Assembly: GCA_905216215.1 (NCBI GenBank)
Contig: CAJMSZ010000001.1
Coordinates: forward strand, 62,001 to 126,000
DNA: 64,000 nt
Origin: an uncultured bacterium
GTDB lineage: Bacteria > Bacillota > Clostridia > Lachnospirales > Lachnospiraceae
Reading direction: 5' to 3'
Position 1 is the first letter of the stretch; each line of letters opens with the position of its first letter. A program made the translations under genes and the position numbers. Shown here in pieces: positions 18,313-28,100 of the stretch. Below the pieces are notes generated by a model that saw only the letters and a program-made list of their open reading frames with translations, was not told where the DNA came from and did no database searches.

Positions 18313-18332
18313 TCGAAACATCCGTCCCTTTT

Positions 18333-20945
18333 CTATTTTGCTTCGTACCAGTTATTTCCCACATGCATATCAACAACCAATGGCACTGCAAGTTCTGCTG
18401 CTTCTTCCATACCTTTTTTTAAGATTTCTTTTACCTTATCTACTTCTTCCTGTTTTGTTTCAATCAAAAGCTCATCATGAACCTGAAGAACAAGGCGGGA
18501 CTCCATGTGATTCTTCCTCAATTCTCTGTCTACCGCTATCATAGCTATCTTCATAATATCTGCCGCAGTTCCCTGAATCGGAGAGTTCATGGCAATTCGC
18601 TCTCCAAACTGACGCTGCATAAAATTGCTGGACGAAAGTTCCGGAATTGGTCTCCGTCTGCCATAGAGAGTAGTCACATAACCATTTTCCTTGGCATGCT
18701 GAACCGCCTCATCCAGAAATCGTTTGATTCCCGGGTACGTTTCAAAATAACGTTCAATATACTGCTGTGCTTCTTTTCTTGTAATACTTAAATCCTGGCT
18801 AAGTCCAAAAGAACTGATTCCATACACAATTCCAAAATTTACTGCCTTAGCATTTCTTCTCTGCAAATCTGTCACTTCATCAAAAGGTGTGTGGAATACC
18901 TGTGAAGCGGTAATTCTGTGAATGTCTCTTGCCTCTTTATATGCCTGAATCAGTTCTGCATCTCCGGAGCAGTGGGCCAGTATACGCAGTTCAATCTGGG
19001 AATAATCTGCATCTACAAATACAAATCCATCCTCCGGAATGAATACCTTACGAATCAATCTTCCCAACTCCATACGAGCGGGAATATTCTGCAAATTTGG
19101 CTCTGTACTACTGATTCGACCTGTAGCTGTGATGGTCTGATTAAATTTACCATGGATTCGTCCGTCCTCTTCACGGATAAATACTGCAAGTCCATCTGCA
19201 TAGGTAGATTTCAGTTTACTAAGCTGACGATATTCCAGTATTTTGGAAACAATCGGATAATCCGGTGCCAGTTTATCCAACACATCGGCTGCCGTTGAAT
19301 ATCCGGTCTTCGTCTTCTTCCCGTTGGGCAGTCCTAAATGTTCAAACAGGATTACGCCAAGCTGTTTTGGCGAATTAATATTAAATTCTTCCCCCGCAAG
19401 TTCGTAAATTTCTTTCTCCAACCGGACAATCTGCTCACCCAAATGGCTTCCGTATTCTTTCAAGGCATCTGCCTCAACCTTTACACCGGCCTGTTCCATC
19501 CGGTATAAAGTGTAAACCAATGGCATTTCCACTTCTCTGAACAGCTTCCACATCTGTTCCTCTTCTAATTTTTTCTGCAACACCTCAGATGCCTGATAAG
19601 CTGTGTATGCTTCATAACAGGCTTTCGTTTCTGCACTTGCCTTCTCATCAATCAACAAATTCAAATATTCTTGTGCCACGTCGGTATAGGTATAATCACT
19701 CTTTAAAGGATTCAGCAGATAAGCCGCTACAGTTGCATCAAATCCAACTTCTTCCTTTTCTATTTTCACATGGGACATATGCTCTTTCAGATTGAACACC
19801 GCATAAACTGCCACCTGTCCTGCTGTTTCTTCCAGTTCTTTCAGAATCCAGCCAATCTCAATCTCATCCGTCGCAGAAATACAGTATACTTTTCCATCTC
19901 CAAACGCAATCGCTGCACCATCCATTCCGGCCATCTGAACGAATAATGGCAGTACATTGGTCGTATCTTTATAAAGAGCGACTCCCACCTTGGGTGCTTT
20001 CCTCGCCTGTTCAAGTACAGTCTCTGCATCGGTTTTCTTCTTCACGATATGAAAGGAATCTTCCAGTGCATTTTCCGTTTTCACATCAAATCGGGCAAGG
20101 AGATTCTTAAACTGCAATCTCTGAAAATACACATAAGCTTCTTCTGTATAGAGATTTCCCATTCTGGCTTCCTCTAAAGAATATTCGAAATCAGCCTCCA
20201 CATTAATGGCTGCAAGTGCTTTGCTCATTTTCGCCTGTTCCCAGAATTCCTGCAAATTCTTGGCTGCTCTCGGCGGTGTCAGTTCATCAATATGCGCATA
20301 AGCATTTTCAATCGTCTTATATTCTACGATAATTTTAGTTGCTGTCTTTTCTCCAACACCCGGCACACCAGGGATATTATCTGAAGCATCTCCCATCAAA
20401 GCCTTCACATCAATGAATTCTGTTGGTGTAACCTGATATTTTTCTTTTACATCACCAGCATAATAATTTTCAATTTCCGTTCCCGTTTTCTTGGTCTTTG
20501 GAATACGGATTTCCACATGTTCTGTTGCAAGCTGAAGCAAATCCCGGTCTCCGGAAATAATAACCACTTCCATTCCTGCATTTTCACAACGTTTGGACAA
20601 AGTACCAAGAATATCATCCGCTTCCAGACCCGCCTTTTCCACAATTTTAACACCCATGGCAGTCAGAACTTCTTTCATCAGTGGCACCTGCTGTCTTAAT
20701 TCTTCTGCCATTGGTTTTCTCGTTCCTTTATATTCGGCATACATCTCATGTCTGAAAGTAGGTGCATGCACATCAAAGGCAACCGTGAGATATTCTGGTT
20801 TTTCTTCCTCCAGTATCTTAAACATAATATTCAAGAAACCATAAACCGCATTGGTGTGAAGCCCCTCGGCATTTGTCAAATCCGGTAATCCAAAAAATGC
20901 TCTGTTTAAAATACTGTGTCCATCTATCAATACAATTTTGCTCAT
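18333..20945 (-). CDS. polA: DNA polymerase I
   Basis: 870 residues. N-terminal 5'-3' exonuclease (IDGHSILNRAFF, DVHAPTFRHE, GDRDLLQL, SDNIPGVPGVGEKTA), a middle domain, and a family A polymerase (VDADYSQIELR, RRNAKAVNFGIVYG, QVHDELL). The middle domain has the 3'-5' exonuclease position, but the usual D-x-E motif reads VGVALYKD, so proofreading is very probably absent, as in Taq and Bacillus enzymes. The start is at 20945 (GAAAGGTGCATTACAAA ahead); the upstream frame to 21017 lacks a site. A small hairpin with a T-rich tail lies in the leader (about 20975-21003). Confidence 0.96.
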   Translation of the reverse strand: MSKIVLIDGHSILNRAFFGLPDLTNAEGLHTNAVYGFLNIMFKILEEEKPEYLTVAFDVHAPTFRHEMYAEYKGTRKPMAEELRQQVPLMKEVLTAMGVKIVEKAGLEADDILGTLSKRCENAGMEVVIISGDRDLLQLATEHVEIRIPKTKKTGTEIENYYAGDVKEKYQVTPTEFIDVKALMGDASDNIPGVPGVGEKTATKIIVEYKTIENAYAHIDELTPPRAAKNLQEFWEQAKMSKALAAINVEADFEYSLEEARMGNLYTEEAYVYFQRLQFKNLLARFDVKTENALEDSFHIVKKKTDAETVLEQARKAPKVGVALYKDTTNVLPLFVQMAGMDGAAIAFGDGKVYCISATDEIEIGWILKELEETAGQVAVYAVFNLKEHMSHVKIEKEEVGFDATVAAYLLNPLKSDYTYTDVAQEYLNLLIDEKASAETKACYEAYTAYQASEVLQKKLEEEQMWKLFREVEMPLVYTLYRMEQAGVKVEADALKEYGSHLGEQIVRLEKEIYELAGEEFNINSPKQLGVILFEHLGLPNGKKTKTGYSTAADVLDKLAPDYPIVSKILEYRQLSKLKSTYADGLAVFIREEDGRIHGKFNQTITATGRISSTEPNLQNIPARMELGRLIRKVFIPEDGFVFVDADYSQIELRILAHCSGDAELIQAYKEARDIHRITASQVFHTPFDEVTDLQRRNAKAVNFGIVYGISSFGLSQDLSITRKEAQQYIERYFETYPGIKRFLDEAVQHAKENGYVTTLYGRRRPIPELSSSNFMQRQFGERIAMNSPIQGTAADIMKIAMIAVDRELRKNHMESRLVLQVHDELLIETKQEEVDKVKEILKKGMEEAAELAVPLVVDMHVGNNWYEAK

Positions 20946-21044
20946 TTTGTAATGCACCTTTCTAACTTTGAGTCTAAAAACAAAGAATGCGCTCCAGCAT
21001 TCCTTCCAAATATACACATGACTTTAATATTCCTAAAAAACAAA

Positions 21045-21073
21045 AAACTCCTTGAAAACAAATCAAGGAGTTT
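21045..21073 (-). terminator. Terminator of tRNA-Leu
   Basis: Perfect 11-bp hairpin (21045-21055 and 21063-21073, loop 7) with TTTTTTG following on the minus strand, directly after the tRNA 3' end. Confidence 0.9.
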
Positions 21074-21076
21074 CAA

Positions 21077-21159
21077 TGCCGGCGGCGGGACTTGAACCCG
21101 CACGTGGTTGCCCACAACAGATTTTGAGTCTGCCTCGTCTGCCATTCCGACACGCCGGC
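21077..21159 (-). tRNA. tRNA-Leu (anticodon CAA)
   Basis: 83 nt with a perfect 7-bp acceptor stem (GCCGGCG / CGCCGGC), discriminator A, long class II variable arm, T arm with GGTTCAAGTCC, and anticodon loop CTCAAAA, giving CAA, which reads UUG. The CCA end is not encoded. A promoter lies at 21180-21208 and a terminator directly after. Confidence 0.95.
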
Positions 21160-21179
21160 GTTCTCACGAACCGATACTT

Positions 21180-21208
21180 ATACTACCATACTTTTGAACG
21201 GTTCGCAA
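21180..21208 (-). promoter_or_regulatory. Promoter of tRNA-Leu
   Basis: Minus strand TTGCGA (21203-21208), 17-bp spacer, TAGTAT (21180-21185), about 20 bp ahead of the mature tRNA 5' end. Confidence 0.65.
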
Positions 21209-21238
21209 GATAATTTTGAAATAATTCAAAAATATTTA

Positions 21239-22552
21239 TTACTGTCTATGAGTCTTGATTAATTTTTCTGCTTCTTTCATATTCTTTTCCAATTCTTGAT
21301 AAATATCCAGGCCGTCAAATGTTGCAAAATAATCTTTCGGTGTCTCTGCCCTGCGGATTAGTTCTGCGCTTCCATCTTCTCTCAACAGAATTTCTGCAGA
21401 GCGAAGACGGCCATTATAATTATACCCCATAGAATATCCATGTGCTCCGGTATCATGAATGAACAGTAAATCTCCCATATCTATTTTCGGCAACTTCCTG
21501 TCAATAGCAAATTTATCACTGTTTTCACAAAGCGAACCCACCACATCGTAAGTTTGTGTACATGGTTCCTCTTCTTTTCCCATAACTGTAATATGATGAT
21601 ATGCTCCATAGATGGCAGGTCTCATCAAGTTTGCTGCACAGGCATCTACACCGATATATTCTTTGTGTGTATGTTTTTCGTGCACTGCTCTCGTTACCAG
21701 TCCACCATATGGTCCTAACATAAATCTTCCAAGCTCTGTATAGATTGCCACATCACCCATACCTGCCGGAACCAGAATTTCTTCGTAAACCTTGCGTACA
21801 CCCTCTCCAATGACCTTAATGTCATTTGCTTCCTGATCTAGTCTATATGGAATTCCAATTCCACCTGACAAGTTAATGAATTTAATATGTGCTCCAGTCT
21901 CCTGATGCAGCTTTACAGCGACCTCAAATAAAACTTTTGCCAGTGTTGGATAATAATCATTCGTCACCGTATTGCTTGCAAGAAAAGCGTGAATACCAAA
22001 TTCTTTAGCTCCCTTCGCTTTCAGAATCTTAAATGCCTCAAAAATCTGCTCCGTTGTCATACCATATTTAGCATCGCCCGGATTATCCATAATACTGTTT
22101 GAAATTTTAAACAGTCCGCCCGGATTGTATCGGCAGCTTATAGTCTCCGGAATTTTACCGATTGTTTGTCCCAGAAAATCAATGTGCGTAATATCATCCA
22201 AATTAATAATTGCGCCAAGCTTGTCTGCCAATAAATATTCTTCCGCAGGTGTCTCATTGGAAGAAAACATGATATCTTCTCCTACAGAGCCAATAGACTG
22301 GGAAAGCAGTAATTCCGTGTAAGATGAGCAATCACATCCACATCCAGATTCTTTTAACAACTGGAGAATTGCCGGAGTAGGTGTTGCCTTTACTGCGAAA
22401 TACTCTTTATAGCCCTTATTCCACGCAAATGCTTCCTTTAATGCTCTGGCATTTTCACGGATTCCCTTTTCATCGTATATATGAAATGGAGTTGGGTATG
22501 TTTCTGTTATTTTTTCTAATTTTTCTTTTGTAATGAATGGTCGTTTTTCCAT
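21239..22552 (-). CDS. lysA: Diaminopimelate decarboxylase family protein
   Basis: 437 residues. Fold III PLP decarboxylase; expected to convert meso-diaminopimelate to lysine. Seen: PLP lysine in YFAVKATPTP (about K53), NLSGGIGIPY, ELGRFMLGPYG and the dimer-interface GSLCENSDKF. Compared with typical LysA, the usual GPxCESxD reads GSLCENSD, and the tyrosine-containing DxGAY reads HDTGAHGYSM, so a variant or different substrate is possible. 19 bp after pyk, same operon. Confidence 0.8.
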   Translation of the reverse strand: MEKRPFITKEKLEKITETYPTPFHIYDEKGIRENARALKEAFAWNKGYKEYFAVKATPTPAILQLLKESGCGCDCSSYTELLLSQSIGSVGEDIMFSSNETPAEEYLLADKLGAIINLDDITHIDFLGQTIGKIPETISCRYNPGGLFKISNSIMDNPGDAKYGMTTEQIFEAFKILKAKGAKEFGIHAFLASNTVTNDYYPTLAKVLFEVAVKLHQETGAHIKFINLSGGIGIPYRLDQEANDIKVIGEGVRKVYEEILVPAGMGDVAIYTELGRFMLGPYGGLVTRAVHEKHTHKEYIGVDACAANLMRPAIYGAYHHITVMGKEEEPCTQTYDVVGSLCENSDKFAIDRKLPKIDMGDLLFIHDTGAHGYSMGYNYNGRLRSAEILLREDGSAELIRRAETPKDYFATFDGLDIYQELEKNMKEAEKLIKTHRQ

Positions 22553-22571
22553 GTATATTTTCCCTTGAACT

Positions 22572-24011
22572 TTATTCTATAATTGCAATTCTCATCATGT
22601 TACTGAGTCCGTCTTTCGTTGTCTTGTGCACATTCGGGGAAGGAATTCCCGCTGTCAGTACCACAACATCTCCGCTCTCTATGATTCGTTTGGCATTCAA
22701 CAGTTCAACTGCACCGGAGCAAATGTCCTCTGTAGTCTGGAACACCAAAGACTTCATCGGATGTACTCCCCAGAACATCTGCATTCTCCGGATAGACTCA
22801 TCATTCGGTGATACTCCGTAAATCGGTGTTCTTGGTCTGAACTTCGAAACCACTCTTGCCGTTGCACCACTTACCGTCGGTGTGATAATACATTTTGCTT
22901 CCAAAGTATCAGCTGTAGTCACCGTAGAATAGCCAATTGCACTGGAAATCCCACGTTTCCGTTTCGTCAGATTTTTCTCCATGATAGCTGGATAATCTAA
23001 ATGTTCTTCTGCATTTTCCACAATCTGAACCATCATTTTCAGTGCTTCCACCGGATATTTTCCCTGAGCAGTTTCCCCCGAAAGCATAACTGCATCGGTA
23101 CCGTCATAGACAGCATTTGCCACATCTGTGACTTCTGCTCTGGTAGGACGTGGATTTCGAATCATAGAATCCAGCATCTGAGTGGCAGTGATAACAGGCT
23201 TATAATTATCATTACATTTCTGTATTAACATTTTCTGCAAATAAGGAACCTCCTCAGCAGGAATCTCCACTCCAAGGTCACCTCTTGCAATCATAATTCC
23301 ATCTGCACAACGGATAATTTCATCAATATTCTGAATTCCCTGTTCATTTTCGATTTTTGCAATAATCGGAATATATGGTGCTTTCAAAGATTTTAATAAA
23401 GCTTTGATTTCCAGGATACATTCTGCATTTCTGACAAACGATGCTGCGATAAAATCTATTCCCTGGGAGACACCAAAAGTAATGTCTTCTTTGTCCTTCT
23501 CTGTAATTGCGGGAAGCCGCACCGGAACTTTGGGAACATTAACTCCTTTTCGTTGTCCAAGTACGCCCCCATTAAGCACCTTACAGATAATCTCATGTCC
23601 ACTGCGCTTCAATACTTCCAGATCAATCAGTCCGTCATCAATCAGGATATGCTTGCCAACTGAAATATCATTTACCAGACCGGCGTAAGAAATGGACACC
23701 TTCGTCTCATCTCCCATGATTTCCTCTGTGGTAAGAATAAAGGTCTCTCCTTCTTTTAATTCCACATTCTTTCCATCCTTCAAAAGTCCGGTTCTGATCT
23801 CCGGGCCCTTGGTATCAAGAAGAATTGCCACCGGAATCTGCTCTTCTTCACGAAGCTGCTTTAACATATCCATCCTCTGTTTCTGCTCTTCATAATCCCC
23901 GTGAGAGAAATTAAATCTTGCAACATCCATGCCATTCTGGATTAATTGTCTCGTCACTTCACGGTCATTGGAGTTCGGTCCCATCGTGCATATAATTTTT
24001 GTCTTTTTCAT
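22572..24011 (-). CDS. pyk: Pyruvate kinase
   Basis: 479 residues. Makes pyruvate and ATP from phosphoenolpyruvate. KTKIICTMGPNS at the N-terminus, IPIIAKIENEQGI with the catalytic lysine, MIARGDLGVEIP, TATQMLDSMI. No C-terminal PEP-utilizer domain, so it is the short form. The ATG at 24011 has GGAGGTGTGGAA ahead; a GTG two codons upstream overlaps that site. Lies between a rhomboid-like gene and lysA, not in the glycolytic gap-pgk-tpiA-gpmI run. Confidence 0.96.
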   Translation of the reverse strand: MKKTKIICTMGPNSNDREVTRQLIQNGMDVARFNFSHGDYEEQKQRMDMLKQLREEEQIPVAILLDTKGPEIRTGLLKDGKNVELKEGETFILTTEEIMGDETKVSISYAGLVNDISVGKHILIDDGLIDLEVLKRSGHEIICKVLNGGVLGQRKGVNVPKVPVRLPAITEKDKEDITFGVSQGIDFIAASFVRNAECILEIKALLKSLKAPYIPIIAKIENEQGIQNIDEIIRCADGIMIARGDLGVEIPAEEVPYLQKMLIQKCNDNYKPVITATQMLDSMIRNPRPTRAEVTDVANAVYDGTDAVMLSGETAQGKYPVEALKMMVQIVENAEEHLDYPAIMEKNLTKRKRGISSAIGYSTVTTADTLEAKCIITPTVSGATARVVSKFRPRTPIYGVSPNDESIRRMQMFWGVHPMKSLVFQTTEDICSGAVELLNAKRIIESGDVVVLTAGIPSPNVHKTTKDGLSNMMRIAIIE

Positions 24012-24042
24012 TTCCACACCTCCACACTGAGCATATTCCCCT

Positions 24043-24888
24043 TTATTTTACATGTTCATGTGTAAACAAATGGTCACTGCAATATTCATAATTCCCCTTG
24101 CATTTAGAACAATAACGGAATTCCAAATTCGGATTATCCAGTTCTGTTCTTCCACAGACAGCACATTTATGTCTTGCACCATTGCCATAATTTTGTATCG
24201 GTCTCTGCACTTTTTTCTCGAAATTTCTTCTACGGATAACCTGCTTCGGATTATAACGCTGCATATTTCGATTTGCGAAAAAGAAAATCACAAAATTCAG
24301 GAGCGAAGCAACAATAATTATTCTTGTCACTGTTCCTCCCCAGATTAAATCCATTCCCACAAACACTATATCCAGAATTGCGAACCATTTCATCTTCACA
24401 GGGATTAATCCCCAGAACAGCACTTGCATATCCGGCATAATTGCAGCACATGCAAGGAAAATAGACATATTGATGTAATACGTGCTGACTACATTTCCAA
24501 TTCCACCCACTACTGCATGATACTGTACATATACCACACCATAGGCAATAAATGTACCGATAATCGTAAACAGCATTCCAGAAAACATGTAAAGATTATA
24601 CCGGAACGTACCCCAAATCCGTTCTAAAGTCTGCCCAAGTGAATAATAGCAGAGCATCATAAATACTACATAAATGAATCTGCTTGTAGGGGGAACGATT
24701 ACCCAGCTTACAAGTCTCCACACCTGTCCCTTCAGTATCAGTGCAGGCTCCAGGGTAAAATACGTCAGCAGAGTCGGCATTACCATGCTGATGATATAAC
24801 CGATTCCGTAACATACCAGCAGGTATATCGTAAGATTTTTTATTGCATATTTTCCAAACTTTCGTTCCATTTTATTCAACCAATTCAT
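24043..24888 (-). CDS. Rhomboid-like membrane protein with C-terminal zinc ribbon, probably not a protease
   Basis: 281 residues. About six hydrophobic segments in residues 17-205 follow the rhomboid layout (first segment, a WR motif in GQVWRLVSWV, short loop helices, GTFRYNLYMF). The catalytic GxSG expected in the fourth segment is absent (VVGGIGNVVS is the nearest), so it looks like an inactive rhomboid relative. The C-terminal cytosolic part carries CAVCGRTELD ... YCSKCKGNYEYCSDH, a zinc-ribbon-like cluster. First gene ahead of pyk and lysA; function unknown. Confidence 0.65.
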   Translation of the reverse strand: MNWLNKMERKFGKYAIKNLTIYLLVCYGIGYIISMVMPTLLTYFTLEPALILKGQVWRLVSWVIVPPTSRFIYVVFMMLCYYSLGQTLERIWGTFRYNLYMFSGMLFTIIGTFIAYGVVYVQYHAVVGGIGNVVSTYYINMSIFLACAAIMPDMQVLFWGLIPVKMKWFAILDIVFVGMDLIWGGTVTRIIIVASLLNFVIFFFANRNMQRYNPKQVIRRRNFEKKVQRPIQNYGNGARHKCAVCGRTELDNPNLEFRYCSKCKGNYEYCSDHLFTHEHVK

Positions 24889-25181
24889 ATCTTTTCTCCT
24901 TACTCTTCATACTGTTGCTATTGTAGCCTCTCCAAATTCGTTTGTCAATTCTATCCAAAAACTTTACTTTCTTTACTGTTTCTTAACTAATTCTTCTTAT
25001 CATTTTCTTGTTTTTTTTGCTCTCCTAGTGTAAAATGCAACAATAAAATAATATGAAATATATTAAATAATAGGAAGTGTTTTCCAACTGTCCGGAGTAT
25101 CATAACTTCGAAATAAATGTTTCGAAACAAAGTCATTCTTCGAGCAGCTACGATAAAATTCATCAGAATGAGGTAATACAT
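24889..25181. other. Divergent intergenic region with activase promoter and leader hairpin
   Basis: A plus-strand promoter TTGTTT (25008-25013), 17 bp, TAAAAT (25031-25036) gives a leader of about 140 nt for the activase gene. In the leader, a 7-bp hairpin TTCGAAA / TTTCGAA lies at 25107-25126. No gene is seen. The rhomboid-like gene must be transcribed leftwards from the same gap. Confidence 0.5.
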
Positions 25182-28100
25182 ATGAATCGAACAGAATTAC
25201 ATACTCTTGGTATTGATATTGGCTCTACCACGGTCAAAATCGCAATTCTGAATGACAGTAACGATGTTTTATTTTCCGATTATGAAAGACATTTTGCAAA
25301 CATTCAAGAGACCCTTTCCGACTTACTTGGGCGGGCGCTTCACAAGCTTGGTCCTATAAAAGTATCCCCGGTTATTACAGGTTCCGGCGGGCTCTCTCTT
25401 TCCAAACATCTGGGTGTTCCTTTTGTTCAGGAGGTTGTTGCCGTGTCTACCGCACTACAAGACTATGCACCACATACAGATGTTGCCATCGAACTTGGCG
25501 GTGAGGACGCCAAAATCATCTATTTTGAAAACGGAAATATTGAACAGCGTATGAATGGAATCTGTGCCGGAGGAACGGGCTCTTTCATCGACCAGATGGC
25601 CTCCCTTCTTCAGACGGATGCCACTGGTCTTAACAAATACGCACGTAATTACAAAGCTATTTATACCATCGCAGCACGCTGCGGTGTATTTGCAAAATCT
25701 GATATTCAGCCATTAATTAATGACGGGGCTACCAAGGAAGATTTGGCTGCCTCCATTTTTCAAGCTGTTGTAAACCAGACCATCAGTGGACTTGCCTGCG
25801 GAAAGCCAATCCGTGGACACGTTGCATTCTTAGGAGGACCTCTTCATTTCCTTCCTGAGCTTCGCGAAGCATTCATCCGCACACTCAATCTGGATGACGA
25901 ACATATCATTGTCCCAAAGTATTCCCATCTTTTTGCCGCGGTAGGCGCTGCTAAAAATTCAAAATACGAGACACAGACCAACCTGAATGAGTTACAGAAT
26001 AAACTAGATGCTCATATTCAGCTTGAAGTGGAAGTGGAGCGTATGGAGCCTTTGTTCCGCACTCAGGCCGAATATGATGAATTCGAAGGACGTCACAAGA
26101 AACATCAGGTTCCCGTAGCTGACCTTGCTTCTTACAAGGGCAATGTCTATCTTGGCATCGATGCCGGTTCTACTACAACGAAAGCTGCACTTGTAGACGA
26201 GAACGGAACTTTGCTTTATTCCTTCTACCACAACAATGACGGAGATCCGCTTGGAACAACCCTCACAGCAATCAAAGAGATTTACCGGATTCTCCCCGAA
26301 GACGTAACTATTGCCCATTCCTGCTCTACCGGATATGGTGAAGCTTTGATTAAAGCTGCGCTCCTGCTGGATGAAGGAGAAGTGGAAACCGTTGCCCATT
26401 ACTATGCTGCCGCTTATTTCGAGCCATCCGTTGACTGTATCCTGGACATCGGTGGTCAGGATATGAAATGTATCAAAATCAAAAATCATACCGTTGACAG
26501 CGTACAGCTAAATGAAGCCTGCTCTTCCGGCTGTGGTTCTTTCATCGAAACCTTTGCAAAATCTCTAAATTACAGTGTGGAAGATTTTGCTCATGAAGCC
26601 CTTTTTGCCACACAGCCAATTGACCTTGGAACCCGTTGCACCGTATTTATGAATTCCAAGGTAAAACAGGCGCAAAAGGAAGGAGCTTCTGTGGCAGATA
26701 TTTCTGCTGGACTTGCTTACTCCGTTATAAAGAATGCATTGTTTAAGGTTATCAAAGTATCCGATGCTTCCGAGCTTGGCGAAAATATTGTTGTTCAGGG
26801 TGGAACCTTTTACAACAATGCCGTACTCCGCAGTTTTGAAAAAATCGCCGGATGTCAGGCCATTCGTCCGGATATTGCCGGAATCATGGGCGCTTTCGGA
26901 GCTGCTCTCATTGCAAGAGAACGCTATGGTTTCAAAGAATGCAAGAATACAACCATGCTTTCCATTGATGAAATCAATCATCTGGAGTACAGCACAACCA
27001 TGAGCAAATGTCATGGCTGTACCAACAACTGTCGTCTGACGATTAACAAGTTCAGCGGTGGACGCCGTTTCATCTCCGGAAACCGTTGTGAGCGTGGACT
27101 TGGAAAAGAAAAACAAAATCAAGATATTCCAAATCTTTTTGAATACAAAAATAATCGTTATTTTGGATATGAACCACTATCCGAAGAACAGGCTGTCCGT
27201 GGAGCAGTAGGTATCCCGCGTGTACTGAATATGTACGAGAACTATCCTTTCTGGTTTACTTTCTTTACAAAGTTAGGATACCGGGTCGTTCTCTCTCCTG
27301 CTTCTACACACAAGATTTATGAACTTGGAATCGAATCCATTCCAAGCGAGTCCGAATGTTATCCGGCAAAGCTGGCTCATGGACATGTACAATGGCTGAT
27401 TAACGAAGGGGTGCCTTTCATCTTCTATCCCTGTATTCCATATGAACGAAATGAATTTCCGGATGCAGACAATCATTACAACTGTCCAATCGTGACTTCT
27501 TATGCTGAGAATATTAAAAATAACACGGAAGACATTGTTTCAGGTAATGTGGAATTTATGAATCCATTCCTTGCACTTACCAGCGAAGAAACCATTGTTT
27601 CTGGTCTGATTCAGTCCATCGGCAAAGAAAAGAGAATTCCAGAATCAGAAATCAGAAATGCCGCTCATGCTGCATGGGAAGAGCTGGCCTCCTGCCGTCA
27701 GGACATCCGCAAAAAAGGGGAAGAAACCCTGGCCTATATGGAAAAGACCGGACATCGTGGTATTGTACTCGCAGGTCGTCCTTATCATTACGATCCGGAA
27801 GTTAACCATGGTATACCAGAAATGATTACTTCTTACGGAATTGCTGTTCTCACGGAAGACTCTATTTCTCACTTGAACCCAGTTGAAAGACCGTTGATCG
27901 TCATGGATCAGTGGATGTATCACTCTAGACTATATGCTGCGGCGAACTATGTAAAAACAAGAGATGATTTGGACTTAATCCAGCTCAACTCCTTCGGATG
28001 TGGACTAGATGCTGTTACCACCGATGCAGTTGCAGACATTTTGTCCGGTTCCGGGAAAATTTATACTTCCCTGAAGATTGATGAAGTAAATAACCTTGGT

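Noticed and set aside
21209..21238. AT hairpin as lysA terminator
   Set aside because: TTTTGAA/TTTCAAAA pairing is all A-T and lies before the tRNA promoter; too weak to call.
26004..27122. Long minus-strand frames opposite the activase fusion
   Set aside because: Shadow frames inside a well-supported gene; no promoters or ribosome sites.
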